Assembly (NCBI GenBank): GCA_024734555.1
Contig: JANPWX010000173.1
Span: 2,322,363 to 2,386,362, forward strand
Reading direction: 5' to 3'
DNA length: 64,000 nucleotides
From: Trochalopteron elliotii
Taxonomy: Eukaryota; Chordata; Aves; Passeriformes; Leiothrichidae
A program made the position numbers and the translations under genes. Positions 50,704 through 62,900 of this stretch are shown here, in pieces (the stretch's first letter is position 1; each line of letters starts with the position of its first letter). The notes beneath the pieces were generated by a model. That model did not search any database and was not told where the DNA came from. It saw nothing but the letters and a program-made list of their open reading frames with translations.

Positions 50704-53700
50704 GGTACTGCTAAATGATCAGGCACTTCATGGTCTGATTCAGAAAGGTATTTAAATCTAATTCTAAATAAAAGTGGCTGCCTTGTTCTATTGCATACTC
50801 ATAAATTGCAGTAAAAAAAAGCAAATGAGGCTTAAAAATGATCCTGAAATTAAGTCACTCAGCTGTATTTATGCTGTTGAATGTGTAGTCATTTTTGCAA
50901 ATAATAGAAAATTGCTCTGAAGATACGGAAGTTGCATTGCATCAATCTGCTAATTTTAAAATACCTTATTTAAAAGAATTATGCAATATCTGATGCAAGA
51001 AAATCCTCCTGCGGCAATATGCAGCACTTCTCCATTAAAAATACGTATATTCATATTAACCTTTATATCTGTATGCACCACATCTTTGTTTTCACTTATA
51101 AAGTTTGACAATTTAGACAGAAAAGGAATTCATTATATTTAGCAACAGAAAACTCATTTCTCATTTTTCTAGTGCCAAGCAGCTGCTACAAAATTAGCTA
51201 AACCACTATATCACAATTCTTCACCATTGTGATTCTTTAGGTCATCCTCAAGGGTCTTCAATTTTATTCTGTTCAGAGCTTGGCACCTGGTAATTTTCAG
51301 AATCAGGAAATAGTAGGAAGCAATATGTTTTTATCTACTTTGCTTCTGAGAAGGATTTTTCTTTATTTGAGAAGACAAAATATCAGTCATGTTGAAAATA
51401 TTAAAAACCAGAAGCTTGACTAATAACCACAGCAAGGTCAATGCCGACTTTGTTTATCAAACTTTGGAATGAAAATGTTCTGCATGACAAAGAAACCTTG
51501 CCCAACCCTGAGAGAAACTGTCCATGTACAGGGAAATTTGAATTCCTTGTTCAATAGCCAAAGGAGTTTGAGAAAAAGTTATGATTAGACACCCAGGATT
51601 GTTGTTCTTTAAAAAGTTCTTTCTGCTGCCAACTTCCAAGGGCTATGTCGGCTAAAATGAAAAAAGATTAGGTAATTGTCTCTCTATATAAAATGGCTAT
51701 ATGACTTGTACAGCAGTATTAGTCCTATCATTTATCATCTGCTGTCACATTCCCAGAAAAATCAGATATTCAGAAGAATATATGTATTAGGAAGATGAGA
51801 GAATGCCCCCTACAAGCATCACACAGCCTAACAAGTCTAAGACTATGTAGGGCAGGACTGATCCCTCTCAAACTCAAAGCAGATTTAGAATTTTCATACT
51901 GTAATGGATTTACGAGTATGAGCTATTCTTTAAAAAATTGATTATGTGTTTAGGTTTTGTTCTGATATGAATGAGTGGGTTTCAGTCCTGAATCAGGGAC
52001 ATGATTTCTTAACATGGTTTGAAGAGATTTTCTTAACGATTCTGGAAAGTCCCTGTGACTTTGAATCACTCATCTTGGTGCTTGCCTGTAACACACACAG
52101 ACACAGAGCTTAAACCCCACCAGTTACTAGTTTGCTAGAAAAACAACACAAAAAGCTGCATGTTATTAGCAGGGTTTTTACAAAGTTGAAATCTGGAAGA
52201 AGAAATCCAATCTGTCAGGGGCTAATAGCATGAGCTATGGATATATCCTCCAATTGCAGTTACAATGCTGAACAACTAATTTTCATCACTGGGAGATGTA
52301 ATAAACCATGTTTTCAGAAGAATTTTTAAATTAAATCTTTACAGGAGAGTTGTCAGTGTATTTCAGAGATGCTTATATGCTGACCAGTTGTTGTAGTCCA
52401 ATGGGAAGCTTTAAGAGTAAATATATCAGGATCTTAATGGCCATTCTGCTAGAAATGTGTAAGTGGTCATTAATGTCAGCAAAATACAGGCTGGGAGATG
52501 GCACGGCTGTAGATGTGAAGTGTAGTCATAATCACCACTTCTAAGCAACATTTAATTTCAACAGGCTTGATTTCAAAATTAGGCAGTTAAAAGGTTGCTG
52601 TTGTTTTGGGTATCATCTCAGCAAAACCCCAAGATTTATAGCAAAGCATACTTGCCCCTTTCTTCACTACTATTCAGAAAATCCTGTGGCTGGTTAGCTG
52701 GCTGACTCAGCTGTGCAAGGACTCCTTATGTAAATACGTATCAGATCACTAGATGTCCTCCTCTCACAAAATTTCTTGTCATTCTCAGCTAGCAAACATT
52801 TTCTCTTAAAAAGGACCCACAACCATGTGCAGCACTAACAGACTGACAGTGCAGTTTTCTGTACTCACAAACGACTTGTGTCCAGAAAGCAGCCTCAAGG
52901 TAGGTCAGAGGCTTCAAGCCCAGACACAGGAGCACTGCACTGGCTGAGAATGGGAATGGAGTTCACCACTCCTTCCTGGCAGACTCATGCTTTACCACAC
53001 CTGTCTTGTCATCATTATTTTCAACGTGTTAAAACTGTGATGGATCTCATTCTAATGACAAAGGCCTAAGACCAGAATCACCTGTATGTTAGCTATGTAG
53101 ATAATGAGAATTTTTTGACTGGTAAATGAGGAGCAGATCATAAACTTCAATCTGGAAAGTGAGTTTACTACAGTCAGGCACCAAAAGCTTAATGAAAGAA
53201 TCAAGTTGCATCATTATACCAACAATTGAAGTTTGCATGGTCAAAATGTTGTGTAGCAGAGCCTGGTGTCTTTTCTAAGCTGAGAAATTATGCAAGGTAT
53301 TAGGCAGAGTGAAGGGTTTGACTTTGCCATTAACTGACTACAGATTTGACTTTATTGATTTGCTAGAAGAAAAGCTCTTTTACTTACAGGTCAAAGTTTG
53401 CCCTTAATTTTTCCTTCTAAGACTACTTCAATGGTTGATTCAATCTATGGCAAATATTGACTCCCTATCTCGCCTAAAAATCTGAGCATATTATTAGATT
53501 GTGGGGTTTTTTCCCTAGAAAGCACGCTTTCCTTATTTACACAACTGAGACATAAATGAATGTTAAGATATGTGAACAAAACTATTTACTGCAGTAAATT
53601 TTTACTGCAGTCTTGCAAAGGCTTTTGATTCTTTGAAGAATCAAATTTTTTTTTGCAAGGATATGGATTTTTCAGTGCAGTCTTTTGTACAGATTTCAGG

Positions 53701-54015
53701 CTTACAGAAATGGAAAATGTCTCATTTCTTTCACCCATGGCTGTCACCATTCTATCCTAAACATCAGCCAGCAACTAACACTTTGGCTTGAGGCCACTGG
53801 GAAGATCCTGTTCTGCAGTTTCTGCTTCCACAAGCCACAGTATCATTAAATGCCAAAGACTATCTGTAGGTCACGGGCAGACAAGAGAAATGACTGGGAA
53901 GAAAGTAACTCTCATGGAGCAGTCAGAGAAATCAAGCTGAAGAAAGGAACTGAAAAACCATATAAACTGTAATGATCATGTTTACTGAAACAATCCCACT
54001 TCTAATCAAGTAAAC
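50704..54015. other. Unique AT-rich sequence
   Basis: No gene or transposon recognised. The block 50870-51110 is low in repeats and rich in homeodomain- and CEBP-like words (for example TTGCATTGCATCAATC). It has the look of non-coding conserved DNA, but without alignments this is only an impression. Confidence 0.45.
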
Positions 54016-54101
54016 TTTCTATTAATGCTTAATAATTTCTATTGTTATAGAAATATTTTTAATATTTCTATCTTATTAATTTCTATTAATGCTTAATAAT
54101 T
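54016..54101. repeat. 22-bp direct repeat, period 64
   Basis: The word TTTCTATTAATGCTTAATAA occurs at the start of both copies, 54016-54037 and 54080-54101, with full identity over 22 bp. The spacer contains further TTTCTAT and AATATTT words, so this is a small decayed tandem duplication. Confidence 0.9.
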
Positions 54102-54789
54102 GGTAAAAATGCAGTCCTGTTATCTCTCCTTTTACTTGCAGGTATCTTACACAGCAGGACCACTTTGATCAAATAGCTCCTTTTGCACCTGAACTTGCAC
54201 AAGCAGGAGTCATTTCACAGATAGACTGCACAAGGTCTGCCTCATTTTCATTTCAGAATACAGCAATTCAGGATGTAATTGTCACTTCACATTGCTACCA
54301 CCCACATAAAAGTACCATTTGAAACAACAGGGGAGGAACTCAATGACACCAAGTCCATGCTTGCCTCGTAGTGCACTTTTGTGGATATTGGTGTCCTGCT
54401 GGTAAATCTGACCTTGTGAGAAAAAAAAACATTGTTAGAGAAAGACAAAAATAAATATTTCCATCCAGCATCTTTCCAAAACAGACTAAAGGAGTTAACC
54501 AGTGAGAGATAAAGTACCCTTGACATCCGCACAAATAAAGTTTGAATGCTGGTGTCATTTTACACCTTTTGCACTAAACTAAGTTAAATGGAAAAGTTGT
54601 CCTTATTGCTACTTCTACACTCCTTTTTTTCCCCCTAGTAGCTTCCCCTTCTAATTGCAGTAAGCCATGTGCAAATCACAATTCAGCAATATGGTTTTTT
54701 AACTAGCTATTCTGGAGACATTTATGCTTCAGATAAAAGCAACCAACTCATGAAGCACCTCACAGGTTCATGTTTTTTTCTTATCCTAG

Positions 54790-54803
54790 GCACTAGAGGG
54801 CAA
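54790..54803 (+). promoter_or_regulatory. CTCF-like core motif candidate
   Basis: GCACTAGAGGGCAA matches 12 of 14 positions of CCASYAGRKGGCRS on the plus strand. With the minus-strand site at 46422 it would form a divergent pair. It is weak evidence on its own. Confidence 0.28.
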
Positions 54804-54991
54804 AAAGCATAGAAGTAACTTAGGCATGTGTTCATTTTTCTGACATGTTTGCTTCTATTACAAGCTCTAGGAACAATACGAGATTAATTAGTACCTACAT
54901 TATCTTTTCCTGAATGAACTTGGATGGACTTGGATGGTGTTTAGTATGGCACATAAGTTTGTTCTCTTCTCACAAACTAAAAAAGAAGAAA

Positions 54992-55020
54992 ATTATATTT
55001 ATATATATAGAGAGAGAGAG
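54992..55020. repeat. Short (TA)n(GA)n tract
   Basis: TTATATATATA runs into six GA units. It is a minor compound microsatellite. Confidence 0.85.
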
Positions 55021-58000
55021 CACAGTGAACTACTTTTACAGATGATTATGAGGTCAACGTTGTCTGTGAAAGTGAAGTTGTATTAAATCAAGCATAATCT
55101 TCTTTAAGGACAGGAACGGCTACTTCAGACTCTTTGACAACTGCCTTGTACAGAGGCTGTGACACCAACCTCCCCATGCAGCTTCCCTGCTGCCATGAGA
55201 AACCTCAAAAATACCTCCAGCAGCACCAATTGATTTTGAGCAGTTGATAAACAGTTTTTGAGTTCAGCTGATCCTGTCATAACACATAAAGGTACTGTAC
55301 CTCCCAAAATACAGCACAGGGGAACATGGCTTTGAAGCCTCACAGCATTTTAGAAGGGTGTTACCTTACTCTCTCATGTCCATGTTAACTTCAGGTGACA
55401 GCTTTCCTTCCAAGCTGTCCCAAGTGTGCTCAGAAAGAAAAATGATGCAGAACAGGTATGAGGAAACAAGACTATGATGAGGATATGAAAGCATTTTACC
55501 AAAAAGCTCTAATTCTCCTGCCTTTTACACTGGTATCACATCAGTTTCCCCTGAGCATTACAGTGCATTTACATTTGGCCTAGACAAGGGCTCCAGCTGA
55601 GTCCATAGTGGTGTCACATAATTTGTAAGTATTTACCTTCCAAATTTCCAAAGCTTGGGCTGAGGAATGTGAAATTACTGGACCTTACACAAAAAGAGTT
55701 TAATCAAATTTAAGCACAAAAATAAAATTTAAGTACCACAGGCAGTGGTCATAATTGGATGGTTGAAAACAAAAAGGTAAAGCTAAGCTTACTTCTACTC
55801 ACCCTCCTTTCTTCTCTGTTTTATCACTGATCTCAAGGAAAGTTGAGGTCCAGATTGAAGCAAGAGGTCTTTTGTTAATTTCTAGATAATGCTGTGATAA
55901 AAATTCTTAGGTTTTGCTTTCTGGTCAGATAAAAACTGGTATAGCCTGACGCTCCTGCTGCACTGTAGGTGAAGTAAAAGTTTGGTTTTTTTTTTTTGAG
56001 CTTGCAGTATCAGCAGTTTCAGGATGAGATGCTTCCTGCTCTGTTAAATGGAAGCCTGTGGTGTAAAAATAGACAGTGCTATGTATTGAAAGCTTAAGCC
56101 TACTAAAGTTTTACAGATTTAGAAAGTTCAGTAATCATTATCAATTAAAAAGGCTGCTTCATTCTTCATAAATTATTCATAATGATCCACTCTACTGCAG
56201 TGCCTGCTGAAAATATTTATTTTGAAAAAGCGGTACCAAATTTAATCTAGAAGTGGTGCTTATAGTAACAGTCAAGGCTTTTAAACTGCTGCAAGTTTTT
56301 TTCTAAATACCTTATAACTCAGCACGACTGTGCTACTAGTGTCTTTGCATCTGGTAATTATCAAGCAGGTTCTGAAAGGCAGGAGCAGAAAAGCAGTACT
56401 CACTTTGAGTGTCTCGAGGACTGAAAGTATACAGTGTCCCCATTAGACTTTCTTACATTCAAGAATATGTCTGAGAATAAAAGTATTGATTCCACATTAC
56501 TGTGAGAGAGAGTAACATTGTTCTTACCCAGTATCCTGTTCCTGAAAATGCTTGGATATTAGAAGGTTAAATACCTTCTAGGTCTATGCCAGTAGCAAGG
56601 CTTCTGTGATGTGTTATCAGGTTTATACATATTGTGATCCCAACATCCAGAATATTTCAGGAGGAGAAGTGGCGTGCTTTAGCTCTGTACCAACAACAGT
56701 GGTTTCACACAGAGCCCTGGAGAGGTGTGTGCAGCTCCCTCTTCAAACCTGCAATGCCTGACTTCGTGGGTTCCCATAAATCATTACTGCAAAAGCTTCT
56801 TAAAGAGTGTTGGAGGCAGGAGGGTCTGTGTACTCATCACAGCACACCGTGCTCAAGCAGAGACAGTGCACAAAGACCTACAAGCTGATCCAGCAAGTCA
56901 GAACTCATTAACTTTTACTGGATTTATGACAAGCATCATTCTTTTAAAAAAAAGCAACCAGCTGACAAATGGTCGAGAATGAGTTCCCAGGAAAACACAA
57001 CATGAACAGACGGAATTGTTCTATTCAGTGCAAAATAATACAAACAAATGAAAATATCTGAGATTCCGTGAATATAGCATGGACTTACTATAATGATAAA
57101 ACTGGTATTTTTATTTCATGAGAAGTATCTTTCCTAAGGACTGTGAGAATGAAGCCTATGTGGCGTATGTTAATCACTAGCTCAATGTTAAACCATTGTT
57201 AAAATATCATCATTACTCATAAACATTTATTAAGTCATAAGTATGTTGTTCTCACTATTTAAACAACCAATAGTCAGTCATTAGCTGGACAGAATTTCAA
57301 GTGGAAGAATCTCAAATCTCTAAGGTCTTCAGCTTTTGTGGTATCTCCAAGGTGTTCCAAGGAGCAGACAATGCTGATGACCTTCAACACGTGGCAGTGA
57401 CTACACAACACCTTATTTAAAAAATTCAGTGCTGTTTTCTTGTAGGCAATACAATAAAAATGTATTGAATACTTTCAGTTTGTATGTTTACACTGTGTCT
57501 AATATAAATATGTTGGTAATTGATGTAAAAATTCTTCTTTTTCTATCAAACTGTTTTTTCTCCAGATTCTCTGTAATGAGCATAAAGGTTCTATCAAATC
57601 AAGCCAAGTCAAATTAAAAACTCTTCTTATGCCTCGGTCTTAGCAAAATATACATGCAAGGAAAACCACCTATTATTGACTCTGAGTCTGGAGCCAGGAA
57701 ATTCTGCCTTTATCAGAATGAGCATTTCTCTGTATCAGTCCCACAACATGCGCCATCACCTGCTTATGGTTTCCAAAAAATCAAGAGGCAGATTCTACTA
57801 TCCTTGTATTAGAAGCATTTCTTTGGTTTTCAGTTTGAAGTTTAGCTAGGAGACATATGTGAAGAAATATCGTTTCCTGTCAAATTTTTTTATATTGTGT
57901 AGCTAATGGGTAGCTGGTTTAAGTACGAAAATAGCTTTTCTTTTCAGTGAAGCTCAGAGAAAGCATCTTATTCTCCCATATATTTGAACTGTCTTCCTTG

Positions 58001-58560
58001 AAATCCATAGACTACACTGCATGTAATTTTTTTGTCATCAACACCACAAACCAAGTGCTCACCTTAGCAATTGTGCCAAACTAGTAGCGAAGATAAATAC
58101 TTTAAAACTTTTACCTGGACAGTATAGTATTAAAGCACTTGCATGGGATTTGAAAGTACTGTTCCACACAGAAATGATACTGTGTTCTGCCCTCTTGCAC
58201 AGTATGTTGTATTTTATCAAGAGGAACAGAACAAATCAGTACAGGAGAAGATAAGACCACAGCAATTCATTCTAGAGTTAGAACAACTTCTACCTCTCTG
58301 AGACAGAAATATGGGTTACTGATTCCATGGTGTTTCATATCTGCAATGAGATTAATAAATCCTGACAGCTGCACCCAACTGAAAGTTTGTTCAAAGCTAC
58401 TGGATTCTTTCACTTGAAATACTCCAGCCAGGGAGTTATGTCCTTCGATGGAGCATAAATTAGAGCATCTCTGCATGTCTGGAGGCTCTTTCCCAATGAT
58501 TCCACCACATAACCGCTTTCCATTTCCAAATGGCTGGTCCGAGCTGAAGAGCACCAGATT

Positions 58561-59151
58561 TGTTAATGTTCTGGGTCTGGCTGAGCTGAGTTCATCTCCC
58601 CACAGCAGCCCTCACAGAGCTCTGCTCTGCCCTGGTGGCTGGAGGGTGTTGATAACTCACCTGTGCTTTGGGTCCTGCTGAGCAGGGCTGGCACAGCACC
58701 AGTGCTGTCTCTCAACATTCCTCACTCATCACTGGGCTGGGGATGGGCAAGGCCTTGGGAGGGGACAGAGCCAGGACAACTGACCCAAACTCACCAAAAA
58801 GATAAAAAGATATTCTATACCATATTAATATGGTTTGCAAACAAAACAAAGGGTAAGGGTGGGGAAAAGAGAGGGGCGTTTGCTATTACAACATTTGTTT
58901 TTCAGAGCAATCACTATGAGTGCTAAAGCCGTACTCCCTGGGAAGGGGATAGGCATAACATGCTGATGGGAAGTAGAGGATAAATCTCTTGTTTTCCTTT
59001 GCTTCTGTATGACATTTGTTAAATTGCCTTTATGTTATCCCACAAGCTTCCTCCCCTCTTACCTTCTCCCCTCACCCCTTGTCCTGCTGAGAACAGGAGT
59101 GATAGAGCAGTATGGTGGGTGCATGGCACCCAGCCAAAGGCACCCATCACA
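58561..59151 (+). mobile_element. Solo LTR, second avian ERVL-like family, about 0.59 kb
   Basis: It begins TGTTAATGTTCTGGGTCTGG and ends GGCACCCATCACA. The interior order is that of a widespread bird LTR. There is a 'CACAGCAGCCC' block (58600-58610), 'GTGTTGATAAC', and 'CACAGCACC' with 'GCTGTCTCTCAACATTCC' similarity. These are followed by 'ACAACTGACCCAAACTCACC' (58777-58796), a TATA-like ATAAAA just after, and 'GATGGGAAGTAGAGGATAAAT' similarity near 58964-58984 as the polyadenylation region. A 'GTTATCCCACAAGCTTCC' similarity block then leads into U5. No viral genes flank it, so it is a solo LTR. Flanks AGATT and CAATT (if the end is 59149) match at three of five positions, so a target duplication is not proven. 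Compared with the usual form it has a rearranged A-rich centre (58795-58870). Confidence 0.85.
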
Positions 59152-59760
59152 ATTAAAAACTGTATTCCTCAAACTGTCTCTGGTAATGACCTGAAAAGTC
59201 TACCCAGCTACTCTGTGAAAATCCTTCTTCAGTGCACTCTGGTGTCTTAATCTTCTCTTACTCTCACAATTCAATTCCAGAGACTTCAGCTTTGATTCAA
59301 ACTAGCTTGGCACATTGTGGATGCACAATATCCACTAGTTAACTAACAGTTATCTTTTAACATTATAAACATAAAAGATGTCATTCTGAATATTTTTTTA
59401 AAATCCAAATATTAAAAACACATCATTAATTTTAATCAGGCAAATAGAATTAATTCAACCCACTGACACTGAATTGATAAAAGATACATTGATTTATAGG
59501 TTTTATGACTCTCTGGAAATCCACTAAAAGCATTGTACAATCCTTTGTATAACTGATTTATGTAGTCTTTCATTCACTATAATATGTTTGGTACATATAA
59601 TTGATAGCTTTCAGCATAAAATAGTGCATACTGGTGCTTTCATTCAATATTGCAGATTGCATAACCACTAAGTGCAAAAAGGGATGGCTTCTTCCTAGCA
59701 AAGTAAGTCAGAAACTGATTTATAGATATAGGATACAGTAGTAAATATTTATATTCTAGG
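59152..59760. other. Unique AT-rich sequence
   Basis: Right flank of the second LTR. Nothing recognised. Confidence 0.5.
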
Positions 59761-59981
59761 ATTTTTACTTAAAATGCTTATTTGTAAAATCAATTATTTG
59801 AAAGACACTCATTATATATTAAAAAGACATCCATGAAAAAGACATTGTATCTGAAGTATCATGGGCTTATACAGATAATACATTTTTACTTAGAATGCTT
59901 ATTTATAAAATCAATTTAAAAAGGCATTCATTATAAAAAAGACACTGGATCTGAAATATTGTGGGCTCATACAGATAATAC
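59761..59981. repeat. Diverged tandem duplication, two copies
   Basis: Copy 1 is 59761-59881 (121 bp) and copy 2 is 59882-59981 (100 bp). Both start ATTTTTACTTARAATGCTTA, pass through TAAAATCAATT and ATTCATTATA-like blocks, and end GGATCTGAA / GTATCTGAA, GGGCTTATACAG / GGGCTCATACAG and ATAATAC. Copy 2 lacks about 20 bp from the middle. The level of substitution suggests an old duplication. Confidence 0.93.
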
Positions 59982-62900
59982 AATGAATGTAAGTATCAAA
60001 TTTGGTGCTATCTTGTTTCTTTATCTTACTGCAGCAAATAGTTTAGCACAAATATTTAGTGCAAGGCTACTAAATTCTCCAACCAGTTGTAAAATATTTA
60101 TGAAAGCTCTTTAACACATTAACTGTGCCTTAGAATGATACTCACCTGTATCATAACTGTGCCCTGAAGATGTTTGGGGCAGCTCTTGAGTAGTCTCAGA
60201 GCTCACCATCCAATTCTTCCTTCTTTTACCATCCACTCTTTCAGAAGTTTATTAAAACATCACTCACTGCTATTAAAGAAGGCCATGCCTTTATTTTAAT
60301 GAGAAAGTAGTAACCTAGCATTAATTATAAGCCATATAGCAAATTATGAAAAACAGCAATGCCCTGAAGTATTTATCACCAAGTAACATCCCACAGAGGA
60401 ATAAGACATTATCTAATTGCATCTGGCAGAACTCTCATCCCAAATAACTTATGATCTCTCTGCTCCTTGGATCCACTGCCCCACTTCCTCTCTGCTTTTA
60501 TTCAGTTGCTCAATTTAAGTTCTGACATTTAATCTCTTTAGGACTATTAAAAACAAAACAAACAAACAACAGCAACAGCAAAAAAAACCCAACAACCAAA
60601 AAACCACCCCTATCTGGTGGCTCTGTTTGGGGGTAATACCTAGTTTAATAACAACAAACATGAAAACTTCTCTTTCTCTGTGCCAACTTTTCTGAAGAAC
60701 GCATTGTGGTTAAATAAACCAATGATTTTTGTCCACTAAAAGTGAAATATTAAAAGGGCCATTGATACCTGTGGATTCTCAACATTTTTCATTTCTGACA
60801 TTGTTTTTGATTGTCATATGTTTTCAATTTGTACTTATTTAAAACCTTGCCTCTCTTTGCAGCAGAATGAAATTTGGCTTCATTGATTGGCTCAATGTTA
60901 TCAGTGCTGCCCAGACTTGTCTTTCCAAAACCCACACACTGCTGGTGCTTTTTTATTTGTCCTGTGCTCAGACAAATAAACAAAATTCAAGTAAAAGGAT
61001 CAGACTAACATTATTCCATGTTCTTTTGAAGTTGAATGGCATGTTTATTGAAGGTGACTCATGTGCTGGCAAAGCACAATACTGCTAAAGAGACAGGAAC
61101 AACTTGAGTGAATCCTCAGGTCGCTTAGAAGTCTTTAAAATATTGTCAAAATTAAGCCTGGAGAAAAGATAAACATGCCTTTTCAAAAAATCTGAGTGTT
61201 TGTGGAAAAGCGTTCTGATGACTAGAAAAGGTAGACTGTGTGTCTCCTCTTGCTGATATATTTCTTATCTGATAAAAGAGAACCTGGAGATAGCCTAACT
61301 GAAAAGGGCTGGCTATGTAAGATGGCTTCATCTAATATTTTTAAAGTCATCTCATACAGGTTCTCAAGGGCAGTATCAGTCTCATTGTTACCATAAAGTT
61401 GATTGAACAATTCCTTAGGGATTAAAGATTTTTTTTCCCTAGAAAACTATGGTGGGAGAGAACATAACATAAAATACAACCTTCCATTCTCTCTTCCCTC
61501 ACCTGAGAATGAATAATAAAAATTCCCCAAATGTGACTTTCAGGCATTTTGTGATATATGTGTGCCACATGAAATCATATATGTCTTCTCACTTCTGCCA
61601 TTTTTTAATAATAGACTCATGTTTCTGCTTTGGATGTCACTGCTGAGATTTGGACATCTTTTCTGCCTTCCAGTTACTCCTCCAGCTGCCATAAAATATA
61701 CCTTTATCTAATCTGAAGACAGTATCATTGTAATTTCAGAAGATGCATAACCAGTTTTGTAGTAGCTCACTGATAAATTTCTGAGTAAGTGTGAAAATAT
61801 TGTAATTGTTTTTATGCTTGGGCTAGGGGATTTGCTAATGTAATTTATGTCATCATTGCATGAAGGGGGGATTTTTTTCTCCTTCTTTAGGATATACAAG
61901 TAGTAAGATTTTTAAAATCTGAAATTCTTTTCTCCCAAGAACCATGCATCAACCAAGCCAAAACTGCTGTCTTGTGTATATAGATCCTCACCTCACACGC
62001 ACTAATTGAAGTTATATGAATCAAAGAAAATTGAAAAGAAGTAAAACATCTCCGTTCTGCAGGTCTAAGGTGGAGAAAAAGATAAGATCTTTATGTCTTA
62101 GATCTGGTTTGCCATACACACAAACTGTTATCTGGAAGCTAACAGCTTGTAGAGACTGCTTGTTTTCCCTTCACATTGCCTTTGGTAAAATAAACTCAGA
62201 AACAAATTTTGGAAGTGCATTGTGCCCTGAGTGCCTATAGGATCAAGAATTCAAAGCACTTCTAGCCAACTTATACATTTGTCACTGGTCTGGTGCAATG
62301 AAGATGACACTATGACAGTTTTTATTTTGCACTGGCTGCTGAACAGATAGGAACTGTTTCCTGTGGCCAACTCCTTTCTGCCAGTGATGCAGATAATGGT
62401 AATTCCACAGGCAAATCAAAGCTACATTTTGCCTTCATTTTCACCTGAAGTATGAGTTGGTCTGTTGTACACTGGGCAGTCATTTAGTATTAATTTTTCT
62501 TTATTGATGTGTAAGAGTTGAAGCATAAAGTGATCCTCAAATGTAGTTAAAGTGAGGCAACAGCAGCCATTGTGACCACGACTACAGCAGTACCACAACC
62601 ACGTAAATCAAGGCTTCATTCATCTTTGAGCCAGCATACAGTAGAAAGTATCCTTAAAATGGAACTCTGTTGTAGCTAAAGAAATGCATTGATTTGTCTG
62701 CATTTGTCTGCGTGTCCTAACTGCATAAGGACAAAAGCTGTCCTTAAGCAAACAGCAACACAACAGTAAAGTCTTTCTTACTTACTTGCATTCAAGGGCT
62801 TTTCCCCACATCGTGTCTTGGAAATAATTTGCAAAAACGGTTTTTCCAACATGCTTTTTAATATTTCACTCACTGAATTATTACTAAGGAAACAACCACA

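Larger units (their letters stand above)
54102..58560. other. Unique AT-rich sequence
   Basis: No gene or transposon recognised. Short frames near 54287-54558, 55125-55343 and 56634-56982 overlap other frames and lack domains. Confidence 0.5.
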
